Positions 41,201 through 49,381 of a stretch of DNA of 64,000 bases are shown here, in pieces. How positions within the stretch are numbered: the first letter of the stretch is position 1; each line of letters begins with the position of its first letter. The DNA is from Eubacterium sp. MSJ-33 (GTDB lineage Bacteria > Bacillota > Clostridia > Lachnospirales > Lachnospiraceae), in NCBI RefSeq assembly GCF_022174665.1, contig NZ_CP076562.1:1625001-1689000 (forward strand). Reading direction: 5' to 3'. Below the pieces are notes generated by a model that saw only the letters and a program-made list of their open reading frames with translations, did not search any database and was not told the DNA's origin. Position numbers and translations under genes: made by a program.

Positions 41201-43812
41201 TCAAACACAAGCTTCGTTCCGGCTACATTCACTGACTCTGGAACATCGATTTCATCCTTTTCATACTTTGTACTTTGATTCGGCTGTTCAACAATCTGAA
41301 CTATTCCCGACTCAACACATTCATCAAACTGATAGCTTGCACTTTCAAGATTTGATTCCTGCTTCGCCAGATCCTCGCCCGACTGAATCATATATCCAAG
41401 TTTATATTCCTGATACCATTTGTCTTCATCAATAGCCGGCGAAACCTTTACGACAGGATTTGTTCTGTCATATAAAATATCTCCAATATATTCCATCTGT
41501 CCTGTTACCGCATTTGGACCCGGATATGTGATAGTCTGTGGTTTGCTGTCATATACTTTTATATATAACTGTTCCAAAAACTCATTTACATCCGCATTTC
41601 CTGGTAAAACAATCTCAACATCGGCCGTAAAGCGATGGCTGTCAGCATCTTCCGCGTTATTCTCTGCTGCTACCGGATTTGTTTTATACAAAGATCCATT
41701 TGCATACAGTTCTACTTTTGAGATACGATATGCCGAGGATATTTGTGTCTTCAAATAAAGCTGCTTATTACTATACTTGCCTTCAAGAACACTCTCTGTC
41801 ACATCCTCACTTGCGACATTCAGGATTGCCAGCTTTTCTACTTTGAGATTTTCATCAATTTTATTAACGGTTGGAAGCGTCTTCTCCTCTGCACGATTTC
41901 CGGCGAGATCGCATGCCGAAACGGTCATAGTTAACCTGCCAGACTCCAAATCCTCCGGTTGGATTACATACCAAAACCGTGTTGGATCTATAGAATCTTC
42001 CACAAACTGCTTGTCTCCTGCCTTTACAGTCAAAGGATTAACGCCGCTTCCTCCGCCATCGTCTTTGACCACAACACCATATCGATACTCACAATTCAGC
42101 CGTGTTGTATAAGAGTTTCCCGGTATTGTCTTCCATGTTGTTTCACCGTTTTTTCTTTCCTGAAGCACCAAATCCGAGATTGTTGGTGGTGTCTTATCAT
42201 ACAGGACAGCTTTCGTTGAAATCTCCAGTTTTCCCTCAGTGTCTCCATCCATATAAGAAACGATCCACTTATCTACTGTAGTTGAAGCCTCTGTGTCAAC
42301 TGCAGGAACCTGGTATTCCAATGTCCATGTATTTACTCTATTTGTGTCTTCAGAAAACTCTGTTTTTGTTACGGTGTATTTTTTTTCCTGGGCATCTTTC
42401 ACTGTAACATTCTTAAAATTCCCTGCTCCGACAAACTCATACTCCACATGAACAGTGTTTGGATCCTTGATCGTTACATTCTTAGCTGTCAGATTCACAG
42501 ATTCTCCGGACATATTCATAGTTACCTTTGTTAATTTCGTATAGGATGAATCAACCTGTTGAATTTTAAGCGGACATGTAAATCTGGTTTGTGTGCCCAT
42601 CTTATCTTTCACTGTAACAACAACCGTCTTCGAATCATCCTTGGATAACTTGTCCTTTGGCACAATTATTTCATAAGTGTCATTCGTTTCCTGAACCTTT
42701 GTTGGTTTGTCTAAATTTGTTCCATCATCTAATTTTGCAGACAGGGATGTCTCGTCAACCCCGGAAGCACCCTCGCCCGCTTTTTCGACATCCTTGATTG
42801 TTACAATATATTTATAGTTTTCGCTGTTACCATAATAGAGATCGCCATCTTTATATTTATCTTTAATGGTCTCGTATTTATCTCCAATCTGTTCTTGCAC
42901 TTCAGAACATCTAACCGTAGGTCCCTGCGTATCCAGCAAGAGTTGAACGCTTCCCAAGTCTTCGTATTCCAGCACCTTCCCATCCATTATATATGCTGCA
43001 TACGCATATTTTGTTTTCGGGGTTGAAGAAGTAGCTATCAGGTGTCTATTTGATGTATATGCTTTCGCGTTCTTCAACGTTTCCGATGAGGCAGGTGCAT
43101 CTGTAACCATATAGCTTAAATAATCAAATACACCATAAACTCCTGCTACAAGATATGCCTCGGATACAAGAGCATCCGCGTTTAAATGATAGTATATACT
43201 TGAATCATAGATTCCATCGCGCAAGTCCTCAAATGCAGTATTTACAAATCGGATATTAATAATTGACAATAACACACCGGTTTCTGCCGGATTGCTATCA
43301 TCTACAGATGCAAATATTGCTATTTTTGTATTAGTTTTTATTTTCCCATCTTCTGGACAGATATAATCTGCACCTGAAAATGGTGTTGCCCCCGTCACCG
43401 ATCTTACCTCCTTAGTTACCTCCCCTGTAAAAGTTTTAAAGAGAAACTTTACAGTTTTTCCTTCCGGGAGATTTTCGATTGCAGCCGCGCACTCCGGTAT
43501 TTTTATTGTTGCAACCGATTGCTTACCATCATAAAGTATATATGCCTTATCAGCATCCGAATCTGTCTTATACTCTTTTAATGCATTTTTTTCAGCATCC
43601 CATTCAAGTGCAAATGTACCGGTTTCTACCGTAACATCTTTGGTCAGATTTTCCGCAACAAGTGTGGTTGTAGTTTTCCCTTCCGCCTTCGCATCATCTT
43701 TTCCAACGTGGTTTGCGAACGGTACGACAAGCATTGCAAAGACAATCCATAAGGCAATAAATCTCTTCAACGGGCGTCTGGATTTTGTTTCTTTCTTCTG
43801 ATTTCTTTTCAT
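38293..43812 (-). CDS. giant Ig-like repeat surface protein with C-terminal membrane anchor
   Basis: The 1839-residue protein starts with a basic Sec signal (KRNQKKETKSRRPLKRF, hydrophobic core FIALWIVFAMLVVPFA) and ends with a single membrane helix (LLYVLIGVGALVLIGG) and a KKKKSK tail. It lacks an LPxTG motif. Between them are at least 12 Ig-like beta modules of about 90-110 residues, each ending in the D-[KN]-x-x-P linker and containing D-x-A-G-N motifs (for example AKDNAGNNAEEKTVEFVKDT, of which AKDNAGNNAEEK is typical). Two neighbouring ~215-residue blocks, with VTAGKQPGTNFDGTVCDYYY and TTAGKQPGKNFDGTDCDYFY, are close duplicates. It is probably an adhesin or stalk. It is the last gene of the kinase/FHA run, with RBS GAGGAG before ATG 43812. 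Confidence 0.85.
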   Translation of the reverse strand: MKRNQKKETKSRRPLKRFIALWIVFAMLVVPFANHVGKDDAKAEGKTTTTLVAENLTKDVTVETGTFALEWDAEKNALKEYKTDSDADKAYILYDGKQSVATIKIPECAAAIENLPEGKTVKFLFKTFTGEVTKEVRSVTGATPFSGADYICPEDGKIKTNTKIAIFASVDDSNPAETGVLLSIINIRFVNTAFEDLRDGIYDSSIYYHLNADALVSEAYLVAGVYGVFDYLSYMVTDAPASSETLKNAKAYTSNRHLIATSSTPKTKYAYAAYIMDGKVLEYEDLGSVQLLLDTQGPTVRCSEVQEQIGDKYETIKDKYKDGDLYYGNSENYKYIVTIKDVEKAGEGASGVDETSLSAKLDDGTNLDKPTKVQETNDTYEIIVPKDKLSKDDSKTVVVTVKDKMGTQTRFTCPLKIQQVDSSYTKLTKVTMNMSGESVNLTAKNVTIKDPNTVHVEYEFVGAGNFKNVTVKDAQEKKYTVTKTEFSEDTNRVNTWTLEYQVPAVDTEASTTVDKWIVSYMDGDTEGKLEISTKAVLYDKTPPTISDLVLQERKNGETTWKTIPGNSYTTRLNCEYRYGVVVKDDGGGSGVNPLTVKAGDKQFVEDSIDPTRFWYVIQPEDLESGRLTMTVSACDLAGNRAEEKTLPTVNKIDENLKVEKLAILNVASEDVTESVLEGKYSNKQLYLKTQISSAYRISKVELYANGSLYKTNPVAAENNAEDADSHRFTADVEIVLPGNADVNEFLEQLYIKVYDSKPQTITYPGPNAVTGQMEYIGDILYDRTNPVVKVSPAIDEDKWYQEYKLGYMIQSGEDLAKQESNLESASYQFDECVESGIVQIVEQPNQSTKYEKDEIDVPESVNVAGTKLVFEAKDMCQNEMIADKEYRIKVDKHAPEAELTVNGEIGFLNPIAGTISVNTTVSDNLTIEKATIKIVKPDGSSVEKTICSDIEGTPLVSKNYSLDALLEENVADGKYEITVTVTDKSGRSNFKTVSFVVDNISPVVTVKITDGVTAGKQPGTNFDGTVCDYYYGSDVTMLLTYEDTNISPTNVDVIDNGDAVNVTWTQVNGTNKYQAVYVAKSEGKHVIRINAKDNAGNNAEEKTVEFVKDTKKPTMVLNVNGKTAFTDPLAGTVNIQADVADDYTLNVAAITVQGPDTDITKTLCDAGNQVLTKQDGRFTITDLLGKDATDGDYTITLRVTDKAANTSEEAVSFRVDNTIPVVTAKIQDGTTAGKQPGKNFDGTDCDYFYRSNVSVLLTFEDVNIRGSKVTVTDNGSRVNVDWAAVQGTNKYQGIYTATDEGAHTIRIDAIDEAGNQAVTKQVVFIKDTVAPAITAVINGGMIYNENMGEVDLTSNSVVSFSVNDANEDVGDFNYQLIKTLPDQLPVTADVLKTDNRSFGFADEADYIVKAYSIDRAGNRSADKTVQFRIDKTAPELTISGAASGSTLKAGTTLTFSMTEAFWKDASGTITITRKASDSAAESTYKTIDFKPTARVTTLTESLTETGEYKVTFTGKDRAGHTAEATSYTVRIDTGKPIITLNGVSNNDKTTKEVEFQAQIDEDFYLTKSVRVNATRTYLDTTSYKEKTENIQVTGYNPSAPSTIIRSIFTEDGVYKLQITCSDAAGNEDTQEVSFTIDKTKPVIDEKVLSAYAGTLTSFAWDYDLNDIIYDLTVCDVHMYLNGSEYDGTSEIEDGAYEMKITAEDELGNKAEETVNFNLDTKAPTFIVTGVEDGEIKNAQYDINVSLQLDEDILDEVSLNGSPIEIKDNAATLTVADKGDYKLTMKAHDAAGNVAEKTIGFTYGEKSHVLLYVLIGVGALVLIGGGGAAFAIAAKKKKSK

Positions 43813-43832
43813 TTTTCTCCTCACCTCCCCGA

Positions 43833-44654
43833 TCAATCTATCGTTTCATCGGAATGTACAACTACTATGTTGTAGATCACTTTTACCTTCTTCGCGAGTG
43901 TTCCGGTTGTCAGTACGCTTGTACCTTCCTCGTCATCATCTGCGCGGAGGATATCGGTTGCGTCACCATCTTCTTCTGTCCGAAGAACATCTGTGGCATC
44001 GCCATCCTCTTCCTCATCTGTGCGAAGAACATCCGTTGCTCCGTCATCCCCCTCGTCATTTCGAAGAACGTCGGTTGCTCCGTCATCTCCCTCATCATTT
44101 CGAAGGACATCGGTTACTCCGTCATCTTCCTCATCATTTCGAAGGACATCGGTTGCTTCGTCATCTCCCTCATCATTTCGAAGGACATCGGCTGCTTCAT
44201 CATCACCAACCTGCGCGCCATCACGAAGGATATCGGTTGTATCATCTTCGCTTCCCAGCACTTCCGTGGCTGCTTCGTCCGGTTTATCATAATCGTTTAC
44301 ACCCGGACGCAGGATATCTGTCTCTTCAAACTTCTTTTCTTTCTTTGCACGGTCAAGCAGTTCAGTGGAATCATTGCCGGATGCTTTGCGTTCCGCCTTG
44401 GAAGATATGGTTTCTTTCGCTGTAATCTTCCCACTGCCCATATTGTAATATTTTTCCTGTTCCTTCTTTGCTATGCTTCCCGGTTTTGCAGTGCCGTCCT
44501 GCATCTCCTTCATCGCTTTCTTGGCTGTACTGCCCGTCAGTTCTCCGATTACCTTCGGAATCTTCAACACGATGAATAACACGACTGCCACGATCAAAAG
44601 GAGAATCGCCATTACCAAACCGCCATAGAAACATACTTCATATACGCTCTGCAT
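43833..44654 (-). CDS. membrane-anchored acidic protein with T-D-x-L-R repeats
   Basis: The 273-residue product has one membrane helix (about residues 10-32), a basic linker of about 80 residues and a highly acidic C-terminal region with eleven copies of a [TA]-D/E/S-[VI]-L motif, mostly A-T-D-V-L-R-N-D-E at a 13-14-residue period. Ten copies keep the Thr. It ends with KKVKVIYNIVVVHSDETID. No known domain is recognised. Thr followed by D-x-L in an acidic context resembles known FHA-ligand/kinase-substrate sites in bacterial kinase operons, so it may be a multivalent phospho-scaffold for the FHA proteins encoded upstream; this is inference. ATG 44654 follows GGGAGAG. The gene overlaps/abuts the kinase stop. 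Confidence 0.78.
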   Translation of the reverse strand: MQSVYEVCFYGGLVMAILLLIVAVVLFIVLKIPKVIGELTGSTAKKAMKEMQDGTAKPGSIAKKEQEKYYNMGSGKITAKETISSKAERKASGNDSTELLDRAKKEKKFEETDILRPGVNDYDKPDEAATEVLGSEDDTTDILRDGAQVGDDEAADVLRNDEGDDEATDVLRNDEEDDGVTDVLRNDEGDDGATDVLRNDEGDDGATDVLRTDEEEDGDATDVLRTEEDGDATDILRADDDEEGTSVLTTGTLAKKVKVIYNIVVVHSDETID

Positions 44655-44659
44655 GCCTA

Positions 44660-46864
44660 TCACTCTCCCATCTCTGCGGACTGCGCATCTTCGGATGTTT
44701 CATCCGGTGTCTGCGTTCCCTCTTCTTCCACTGCATCATAATTTCCATCTTTGAGCATCTGCAGGGTATCTTTCCGCTTGTACCATGTCTTATTGCTATC
44801 GATGCCGCTTACATTTGCTCCATTATCGTACACCTGAACCAACTGTCTTGTCAGATCCGGGATCTTTGCCGGCCACAATCTTGGGTCCTGCTCTTTCGCT
44901 TCACAGAGACGGTAGAGATAATCGAGATGCTCCGCATACACGTTGTCGCTCCACTCATTATCTGTTCCAAATACCTTCTCGGCTTCTTCATATACTGCCA
45001 GCGCATCATCCGTCTTACCCTGTGCATCATAGCAGCGCGCCTCTGTCATCATCTTGTTATAATAAGACTGGTTGTACGCGTTGACGGATGTTCCGCCGAG
45101 TGTGATACTGTCGTCTTCATCGACTTTCATTTTCAGGATACCGATGTAATCCTCGCAGTAACCGATTGCCATAGAATAATAACCACTCGCAACAGTATCA
45201 TTGTCAGCATTTTCTTTTGCGAGCTGCTCGTAAATCACGATCAGATTGTCATCATACCGATAGTTGAGATCCATGATATCTGACTCATCGAGTTCATTTC
45301 CACTGTATTCGCTCAGATCCGTGACTGCCTGCTCCATCACAGTGCTTGCCTGCTCTGCAATACTTGCGCCGATATCTTTGCCGACATTCGTACTGTAGAT
45401 CTCACCGATGATACGATAGTTGACAAACTTGGTGGCTTCCTGATTCGTGAAGTTGTTCTCATTATAAGTTGCAAAATCATTGACTGCCTGCATCAGCTCC
45501 GCCGCATCGGATGTACTGTCAGAGCGCAATTCCGATATAGACTTATAGAAGCTTGCAAGCTTTCCGTATTCTGCGTCCTTCTCATCAATCATCGCAAAAT
45601 ACTTTGCCGCCTGACTGTAAGAACGCTCTTCTTCAAAATATGTAAGTGCTAATTTGTAAAGCACGGCACTGTTCTTCTCAACGCCTCCATGCTTGCTGCT
45701 GATTCGGTTCGACACCAGAGTCAGTGCATCATCCAGATTCAAAGCGGACTCTGTGCCAGCCGCTTCTGCTTTATTCTTAGCATCAATATACGCCTGTATG
45801 TACTGCTCGTACGCTTTTTCTTCGGAGCCGTCCAGCTCGATTGCCTTCTTGAATTCTGCAGTACCCGCTTCGTAATTTTCTTCCCGGCAGTAATTCATAC
45901 CGTTCTCGATGTACTGATTATAGTTGTTCAGCTTTATCTTCTGCATTCCGGAATATCCGATTCCGGCTGTCACACCTGCAACGATTGCAAGCACTGCCGT
46001 CGCAGAGAACAAGGCTAATTTCTTCTTATTCTTCTTACGATAACTGTCATCGAGCTCATCGTAATGCTCCAACGCATACATCAGCTCTGTACAGTTCTGA
46101 TAACGGTCATCCGGATCTGCCTGTGTACATTTTAAGATAATCTTCTCCAGACCGGAGGAAAGCATCGGGTTCCACTCCCGGATCGGTTTCATCTCATATG
46201 GCGGCTCACATGGGTTCTTTCCTGTCACGATATGGTACAAGGTTGCACCCAGATTATAAATATCGGTTCTGGCATCCGTGTTATAGATACCACGTCCTTT
46301 TGAATCACCAAACTGTTCCGGCGCTGCATATCCTCTCGTACCAAGTGCAGTTGTATCCGCGTTGTTCTCGATCTCGTATTCCTTCGCTGTACCGAAATCA
46401 ATCAGTTTCACGCCGCCTTCCGGCTTGATCATAACATTCGAAGGTTTCATGTCCCGGTAGATAACCGGTGGATTCATGTTATGCAGATAATTCAAGGCAC
46501 TTGCAAGCTGCAATCCCCATTCTACAACCAATTCCTGTGGCTGTGCGCCTTCCTTTTTCAAGCGGTCCTGAATCGTATCACCTTCGATGTAATCCATTAC
46601 AACGTAGATTGTTCCGTCCTGATTGATGATATCTACGATTCGTGGCAATACCGGATGATCTACATTCTTCAGGATATTCGCTTCTCGTTCCAATCCCTTG
46701 AGCAAAGTCTTCGCAGATTTTTTTCCATCATTTTTAATCTCTTTGACTGCCCACTGTTTATTCAGACGTTTATCACGGGCAAGATATACGATAGACATAC
46801 CACCGCGGCCGACTTCCGCCAATATTTCATATTTTCCGTCTAATACGGTTCCTTCCTTCGTCAT
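44660..46864 (-). CDS. transmembrane Hanks-type Ser/Thr protein kinase with TPR-like extracytoplasmic region
   Basis: The 734-residue protein has an N-terminal kinase domain (1-272): glycine loop GRGGMS at 19-24, catalytic Lys41 (WAVKEIK), YRDMKPSN with catalytic Asp138 (Tyr replaces the usual His of HRD), DFG at 156-158, activation segment with GTRGYAAPE, and DPDDRYQN near 250. A membrane helix follows at about 283-304. The C-terminal ~430 residues outside are helical with tandem TPR-like units (YNQYIENGMNYCREENYEAG, ASGYYSMAIGYCEDY), in place of the PASTA repeats of PrkC/PknB. RBS AGAGAGGATT precedes ATG 46864. PP2C lies upstream, the repeat substrate candidate downstream. Confidence 0.93.
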   Translation of the reverse strand: MTKEGTVLDGKYEILAEVGRGGMSIVYLARDKRLNKQWAVKEIKNDGKKSAKTLLKGLEREANILKNVDHPVLPRIVDIINQDGTIYVVMDYIEGDTIQDRLKKEGAQPQELVVEWGLQLASALNYLHNMNPPVIYRDMKPSNVMIKPEGGVKLIDFGTAKEYEIENNADTTALGTRGYAAPEQFGDSKGRGIYNTDARTDIYNLGATLYHIVTGKNPCEPPYEMKPIREWNPMLSSGLEKIILKCTQADPDDRYQNCTELMYALEHYDELDDSYRKKNKKKLALFSATAVLAIVAGVTAGIGYSGMQKIKLNNYNQYIENGMNYCREENYEAGTAEFKKAIELDGSEEKAYEQYIQAYIDAKNKAEAAGTESALNLDDALTLVSNRISSKHGGVEKNSAVLYKLALTYFEEERSYSQAAKYFAMIDEKDAEYGKLASFYKSISELRSDSTSDAAELMQAVNDFATYNENNFTNQEATKFVNYRIIGEIYSTNVGKDIGASIAEQASTVMEQAVTDLSEYSGNELDESDIMDLNYRYDDNLIVIYEQLAKENADNDTVASGYYSMAIGYCEDYIGILKMKVDEDDSITLGGTSVNAYNQSYYNKMMTEARCYDAQGKTDDALAVYEEAEKVFGTDNEWSDNVYAEHLDYLYRLCEAKEQDPRLWPAKIPDLTRQLVQVYDNGANVSGIDSNKTWYKRKDTLQMLKDGNYDAVEEEGTQTPDETSEDAQSAEMGE

Positions 46865-46881
46865 GGCAAATCCTCTCTATA

Positions 46882-47652
46882 TTATATCGTTCGAACCATA
46901 GCTACCGTGATATTATCACGCTCCCCGCGGTTCTTTACCAACTCCGTCAGATATATCGCTCCATAATTCATTTTTTCTTCATCTGACGCCTCATCCGGTC
47001 CGATCTTCTCTATGATTTCTTCCGGTGAGATCACGTGGCGGAATCCATCAGAGCAAAGCATATAGACCGCATTTCTTGTTGCCGTGCCTTTCGTAAACTC
47101 CGGTTCTACTACCGGTGATGCTCCAACACACTGCAGCAAAACACTTCTTCTCGGATCAACCTTTGCCTGTTCCGGTGTCATACGTCCCGCCGCAAGCTCA
47201 CGTGCGATAAATGTCTGGTCGTTCGTTAACTGCTTCGCGGTCTTTGTAAGCTCGTAGACCCGGCTGTCTCCTACGTGTACGATAAAATACTGGTCTTTAT
47301 ACAGCAGAATCGCGGATACCGTCGTACCAAGCTGCAAATGATTTTCTTCCCCGTATGCTCCTAACCGCTTGTTCTGTGTCTGTATAATCTCGTCCCACTC
47401 TGTCACGAGTTTCTGTTCTGTAAATGTTCCGTTCTGTATCTCGTCTACCAGCGTATCATCAAACCATGTACAAAATGCTTCGATAACCTCTTTACTGGCA
47501 ACTTCCCCTTTTGCAAGTCCGCCCATGCCATCACATACGATTGCAAACGCCACATTTCCCTCCTGTGTATTCACGACTTTAATCGCAAGAGAGTCCTGAT
47601 TTGTTTCCTTTCTTGTGCCGACATCCGTGTGATATGCTGCAATATACTCCAT
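46882..47652 (-). CDS. PP2C-family Ser/Thr phosphatase, partner of the kinase
   Basis: The 256-residue protein has the full PPM set: TDVGTRKETNQDSLAIKV at the start, AIVCDGMGGLAKGEVAS, FIVHVGDSRVYEL, YMLCSDGFRHVIS and ending GERDNITVAMVR. These provide the metal-binding Asp residues. Stp/PrpC-type phosphatases are normally encoded next to their kinase; here the kinase gene begins 17 bp downstream. RBS AAAGGAGAG precedes ATG 47652. The FHA gene upstream ends 1 bp before. Confidence 0.94.
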   Translation of the reverse strand: MEYIAAYHTDVGTRKETNQDSLAIKVVNTQEGNVAFAIVCDGMGGLAKGEVASKEVIEAFCTWFDDTLVDEIQNGTFTEQKLVTEWDEIIQTQNKRLGAYGEENHLQLGTTVSAILLYKDQYFIVHVGDSRVYELTKTAKQLTNDQTFIARELAAGRMTPEQAKVDPRRSVLLQCVGASPVVEPEFTKGTATRNAVYMLCSDGFRHVISPEEIIEKIGPDEASDEEKMNYGAIYLTELVKNRGERDNITVAMVRTI

Positions 47653-47653
47653 A

Positions 47654-49348
47654 TTACTCTCCTTTTCTCAGAAGGAATGTAAATTCCTCATCTCCCATTC
47701 GAACCTCTGTCTTGTGTTTTAACAGCGTTTCTTTTCCCGGCTGTAATTCTACGCCATTTACATATGTATGATTGGTAGAATTGTTATCTTTGATATAATT
47801 AACACCATCTCTCTGAATGACGGTACAATGCTCACGGCTGATTGCACTGTTGTTCTCGATTGTATAATCTGCTTTCGTCTTTGATTTACCGATTACAAAT
47901 TCCGGCTTTGTAATGTTGATAACTTCGCCTGTAGATTTCCGGATAAAATGCGGAATCGGACGTGCGCCTCCAAGCTGGCCCATCAAGCCACCATTTGGCA
48001 TCTGTGGTTTCGGCATCTCCGGCGCCTGTGGCTTCGGCATCTCCGGTGCCTGTGGCTTCGGCATCTCCGGTACCTGTGGTTTCGGCATCTCTGGTGCCTG
48101 TGGTTTTGGCATCTCCGGTGCCTGTGGCATCGGCATCTCCGGTACCTGTGGTTTCGGCTGACCCATCGGCGGTTTCTGTCCGTTCATCGACTGTGGTATT
48201 GGCTGACCCATCGGCGGTCTCTGCCCGTTCATCGGCTGTGGTATTGGCTGACCCATCGGCGGTCTCTGTCCGTTCATAGACTGTGGCATCGGCTGACCCA
48301 TCGGCGGTCTCTGTCCGTTCATCGGCTGTGGTATTGGCTGACCCATCGGTGGTTTCTGCCCATTCATCGGCTGTGGCATTGGCTGACCCATCGGTGGTCT
48401 CTGTCCGTTCATCGGCTGTGGCATTGGCTGACCCATCGGCGGTCTCTGCCCGTTCATCGGCTGTGGTATCGGCTGACCCATCGGCGGCACCTGTCCGTTC
48501 ATCGGCTGTGGTATTGGCTGACCCATCGGCGGTCTCTGTCCGTTCATCGGCTGTGGTATTGGCTGACCCATCGGTGGCACCTGTCCGTTCATCGGCTGTG
48601 GTATTGGCTGGCCCATCGGTGGTCTCTGTCCGTTCATCGGCTGTGGTATTGGCTGGCCCATCGGCGGCATTCCCTGTGGGCGCATATTATTCATCACGCC
48701 AACACGGTTTACTTTGATTTCTTTATTCTGAGCATCTGCATTTGCCGGTGTATCTGCTTCTTTTTTCAATCCATTGTCCCTTGTGTAGAAAAGACCGATT
48801 TTTTCCATCTCCGCATCCACAAGTTCCTTTAATTTCATATTAGAATAATGATCTGCATTGATCAGAGTCAAAATTCTTGCAACATAGTTGTCCTTGTCCT
48901 CTTCATCAAAACGCATCCGTGACACGATTCCACGGAAGAAATTCGGAATATCAGACTGTCCCAGTGCGTCCTGCTTGACAGGAACCATAATACATTTTAC
49001 TGCCAGACTGTCCGGTTCCACATAAATATAATTTGTATCACGCACAAGATAACTGATCTGCACACCTGCAGCGCCAATCTCAAACGCACACAAAAGACCT
49101 TTCAGAATTGCAAGAACATCCGCCTTCTTCAATGTGTGCTTCAGCATAACTTCCAATGTGTTGTCATGATGTACATAAGAAATAATACTTCTCTTTCCAT
49201 CTTCGTCCTTATACTGGAATGGTATGATATTTCCAAGCTGGGCAACCTTGTCGGATACCCGGTCATCATATGCATCTGCTGCGCCAAGCTGATATTCCAC
49301 CAGCGTCATTCCGTTCTGCTTTGAAACATTCAATTCTAACCCCTTCAT
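47654..49348 (-). CDS. FHA-domain protein with proline-rich tandem repeats
   Basis: The 564-residue cytoplasmic protein has three parts. Residues 1-180 form a domain shared with the neighbouring FHA protein (DUF6382-like; the paralogy is visible in ILTLINADHYSNMKLKELVD versus LLTYINGDNFNLRGLIGLAE). Residues ~220-400 are 11 full copies plus a partial copy of a 15-residue repeat (RPPMGQPIPQPMNGQ), then about seven 8-residue [KM]PQ[AV]PEMP repeats. Residues ~470-560 are a canonical FHA domain: FVIGKSK, NSAISREHC and NNSTNHTYVNG carry the phosphothreonine-binding Arg, Ser, His and Asn. It reads pThr and could bind the T-D-x-L-R protein. RBS GAGGAGG precedes ATG 49348. Confidence 0.9.
   Translation of the reverse strand: MKGLELNVSKQNGMTLVEYQLGAADAYDDRVSDKVAQLGNIIPFQYKDEDGKRSIISYVHHDNTLEVMLKHTLKKADVLAILKGLLCAFEIGAAGVQISYLVRDTNYIYVEPDSLAVKCIMVPVKQDALGQSDIPNFFRGIVSRMRFDEEDKDNYVARILTLINADHYSNMKLKELVDAEMEKIGLFYTRDNGLKKEADTPANADAQNKEIKVNRVGVMNNMRPQGMPPMGQPIPQPMNGQRPPMGQPIPQPMNGQVPPMGQPIPQPMNGQRPPMGQPIPQPMNGQVPPMGQPIPQPMNGQRPPMGQPMPQPMNGQRPPMGQPMPQPMNGQKPPMGQPIPQPMNGQRPPMGQPMPQSMNGQRPPMGQPIPQPMNGQRPPMGQPIPQSMNGQKPPMGQPKPQVPEMPMPQAPEMPKPQAPEMPKPQVPEMPKPQAPEMPKPQAPEMPKPQMPNGGLMGQLGGARPIPHFIRKSTGEVINITKPEFVIGKSKTKADYTIENNSAISREHCTVIQRDGVNYIKDNNSTNHTYVNGVELQPGKETLLKHKTEVRMGDEEFTFLLRKGE
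47990..48680. repeat. tandem coding repeats (45-bp and 24-bp units) inside the FHA gene
   Basis: From about 48165 to 48675, 45-bp units encode [RVK]PPMGQP[IM]PQ[PS]MNGQ, eleven full copies plus part of a twelfth. From about 47990 to 48160, seven 24-bp units encode [KM]PQ[AVM]PEMP. Unit sequences are nearly identical at DNA level, so copy number probably varies between strains. They create a long spurious plus-strand frame. Confidence 0.92.
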
Positions 49349-49381
49349 TTGCTACCTCCTCGTAATATGAAATATCCTTAA

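Noticed and set aside
38293..43812. Sortase-anchored surface protein
   Set aside because: The C-terminus has a membrane helix and Lys tail but no LPxTG-like motif before it, so it is called membrane-anchored only.
43898..44425. Plus-strand frames antisense to the T-D-x-L-R repeat gene
   Set aside because: They arise from the repeated acidic codons read in reverse (Ser/Arg/His-rich) and lack start signals.
47990..48680. Regular repeats that might suggest a CRISPR array
   Set aside because: Units are contiguous 45-bp and 24-bp coding repeats with no unique spacers, and they keep the reading frame.
47948..48832. A 294-codon plus-strand open frame and two other long plus-strand frames over the repeats of the FHA gene
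   Set aside because: They are the antisense of the 45-bp and 24-bp coding repeats, with highly biased Arg/Leu/His/Trp composition; the minus-strand frame has a domain at each end, RBS and operon context.
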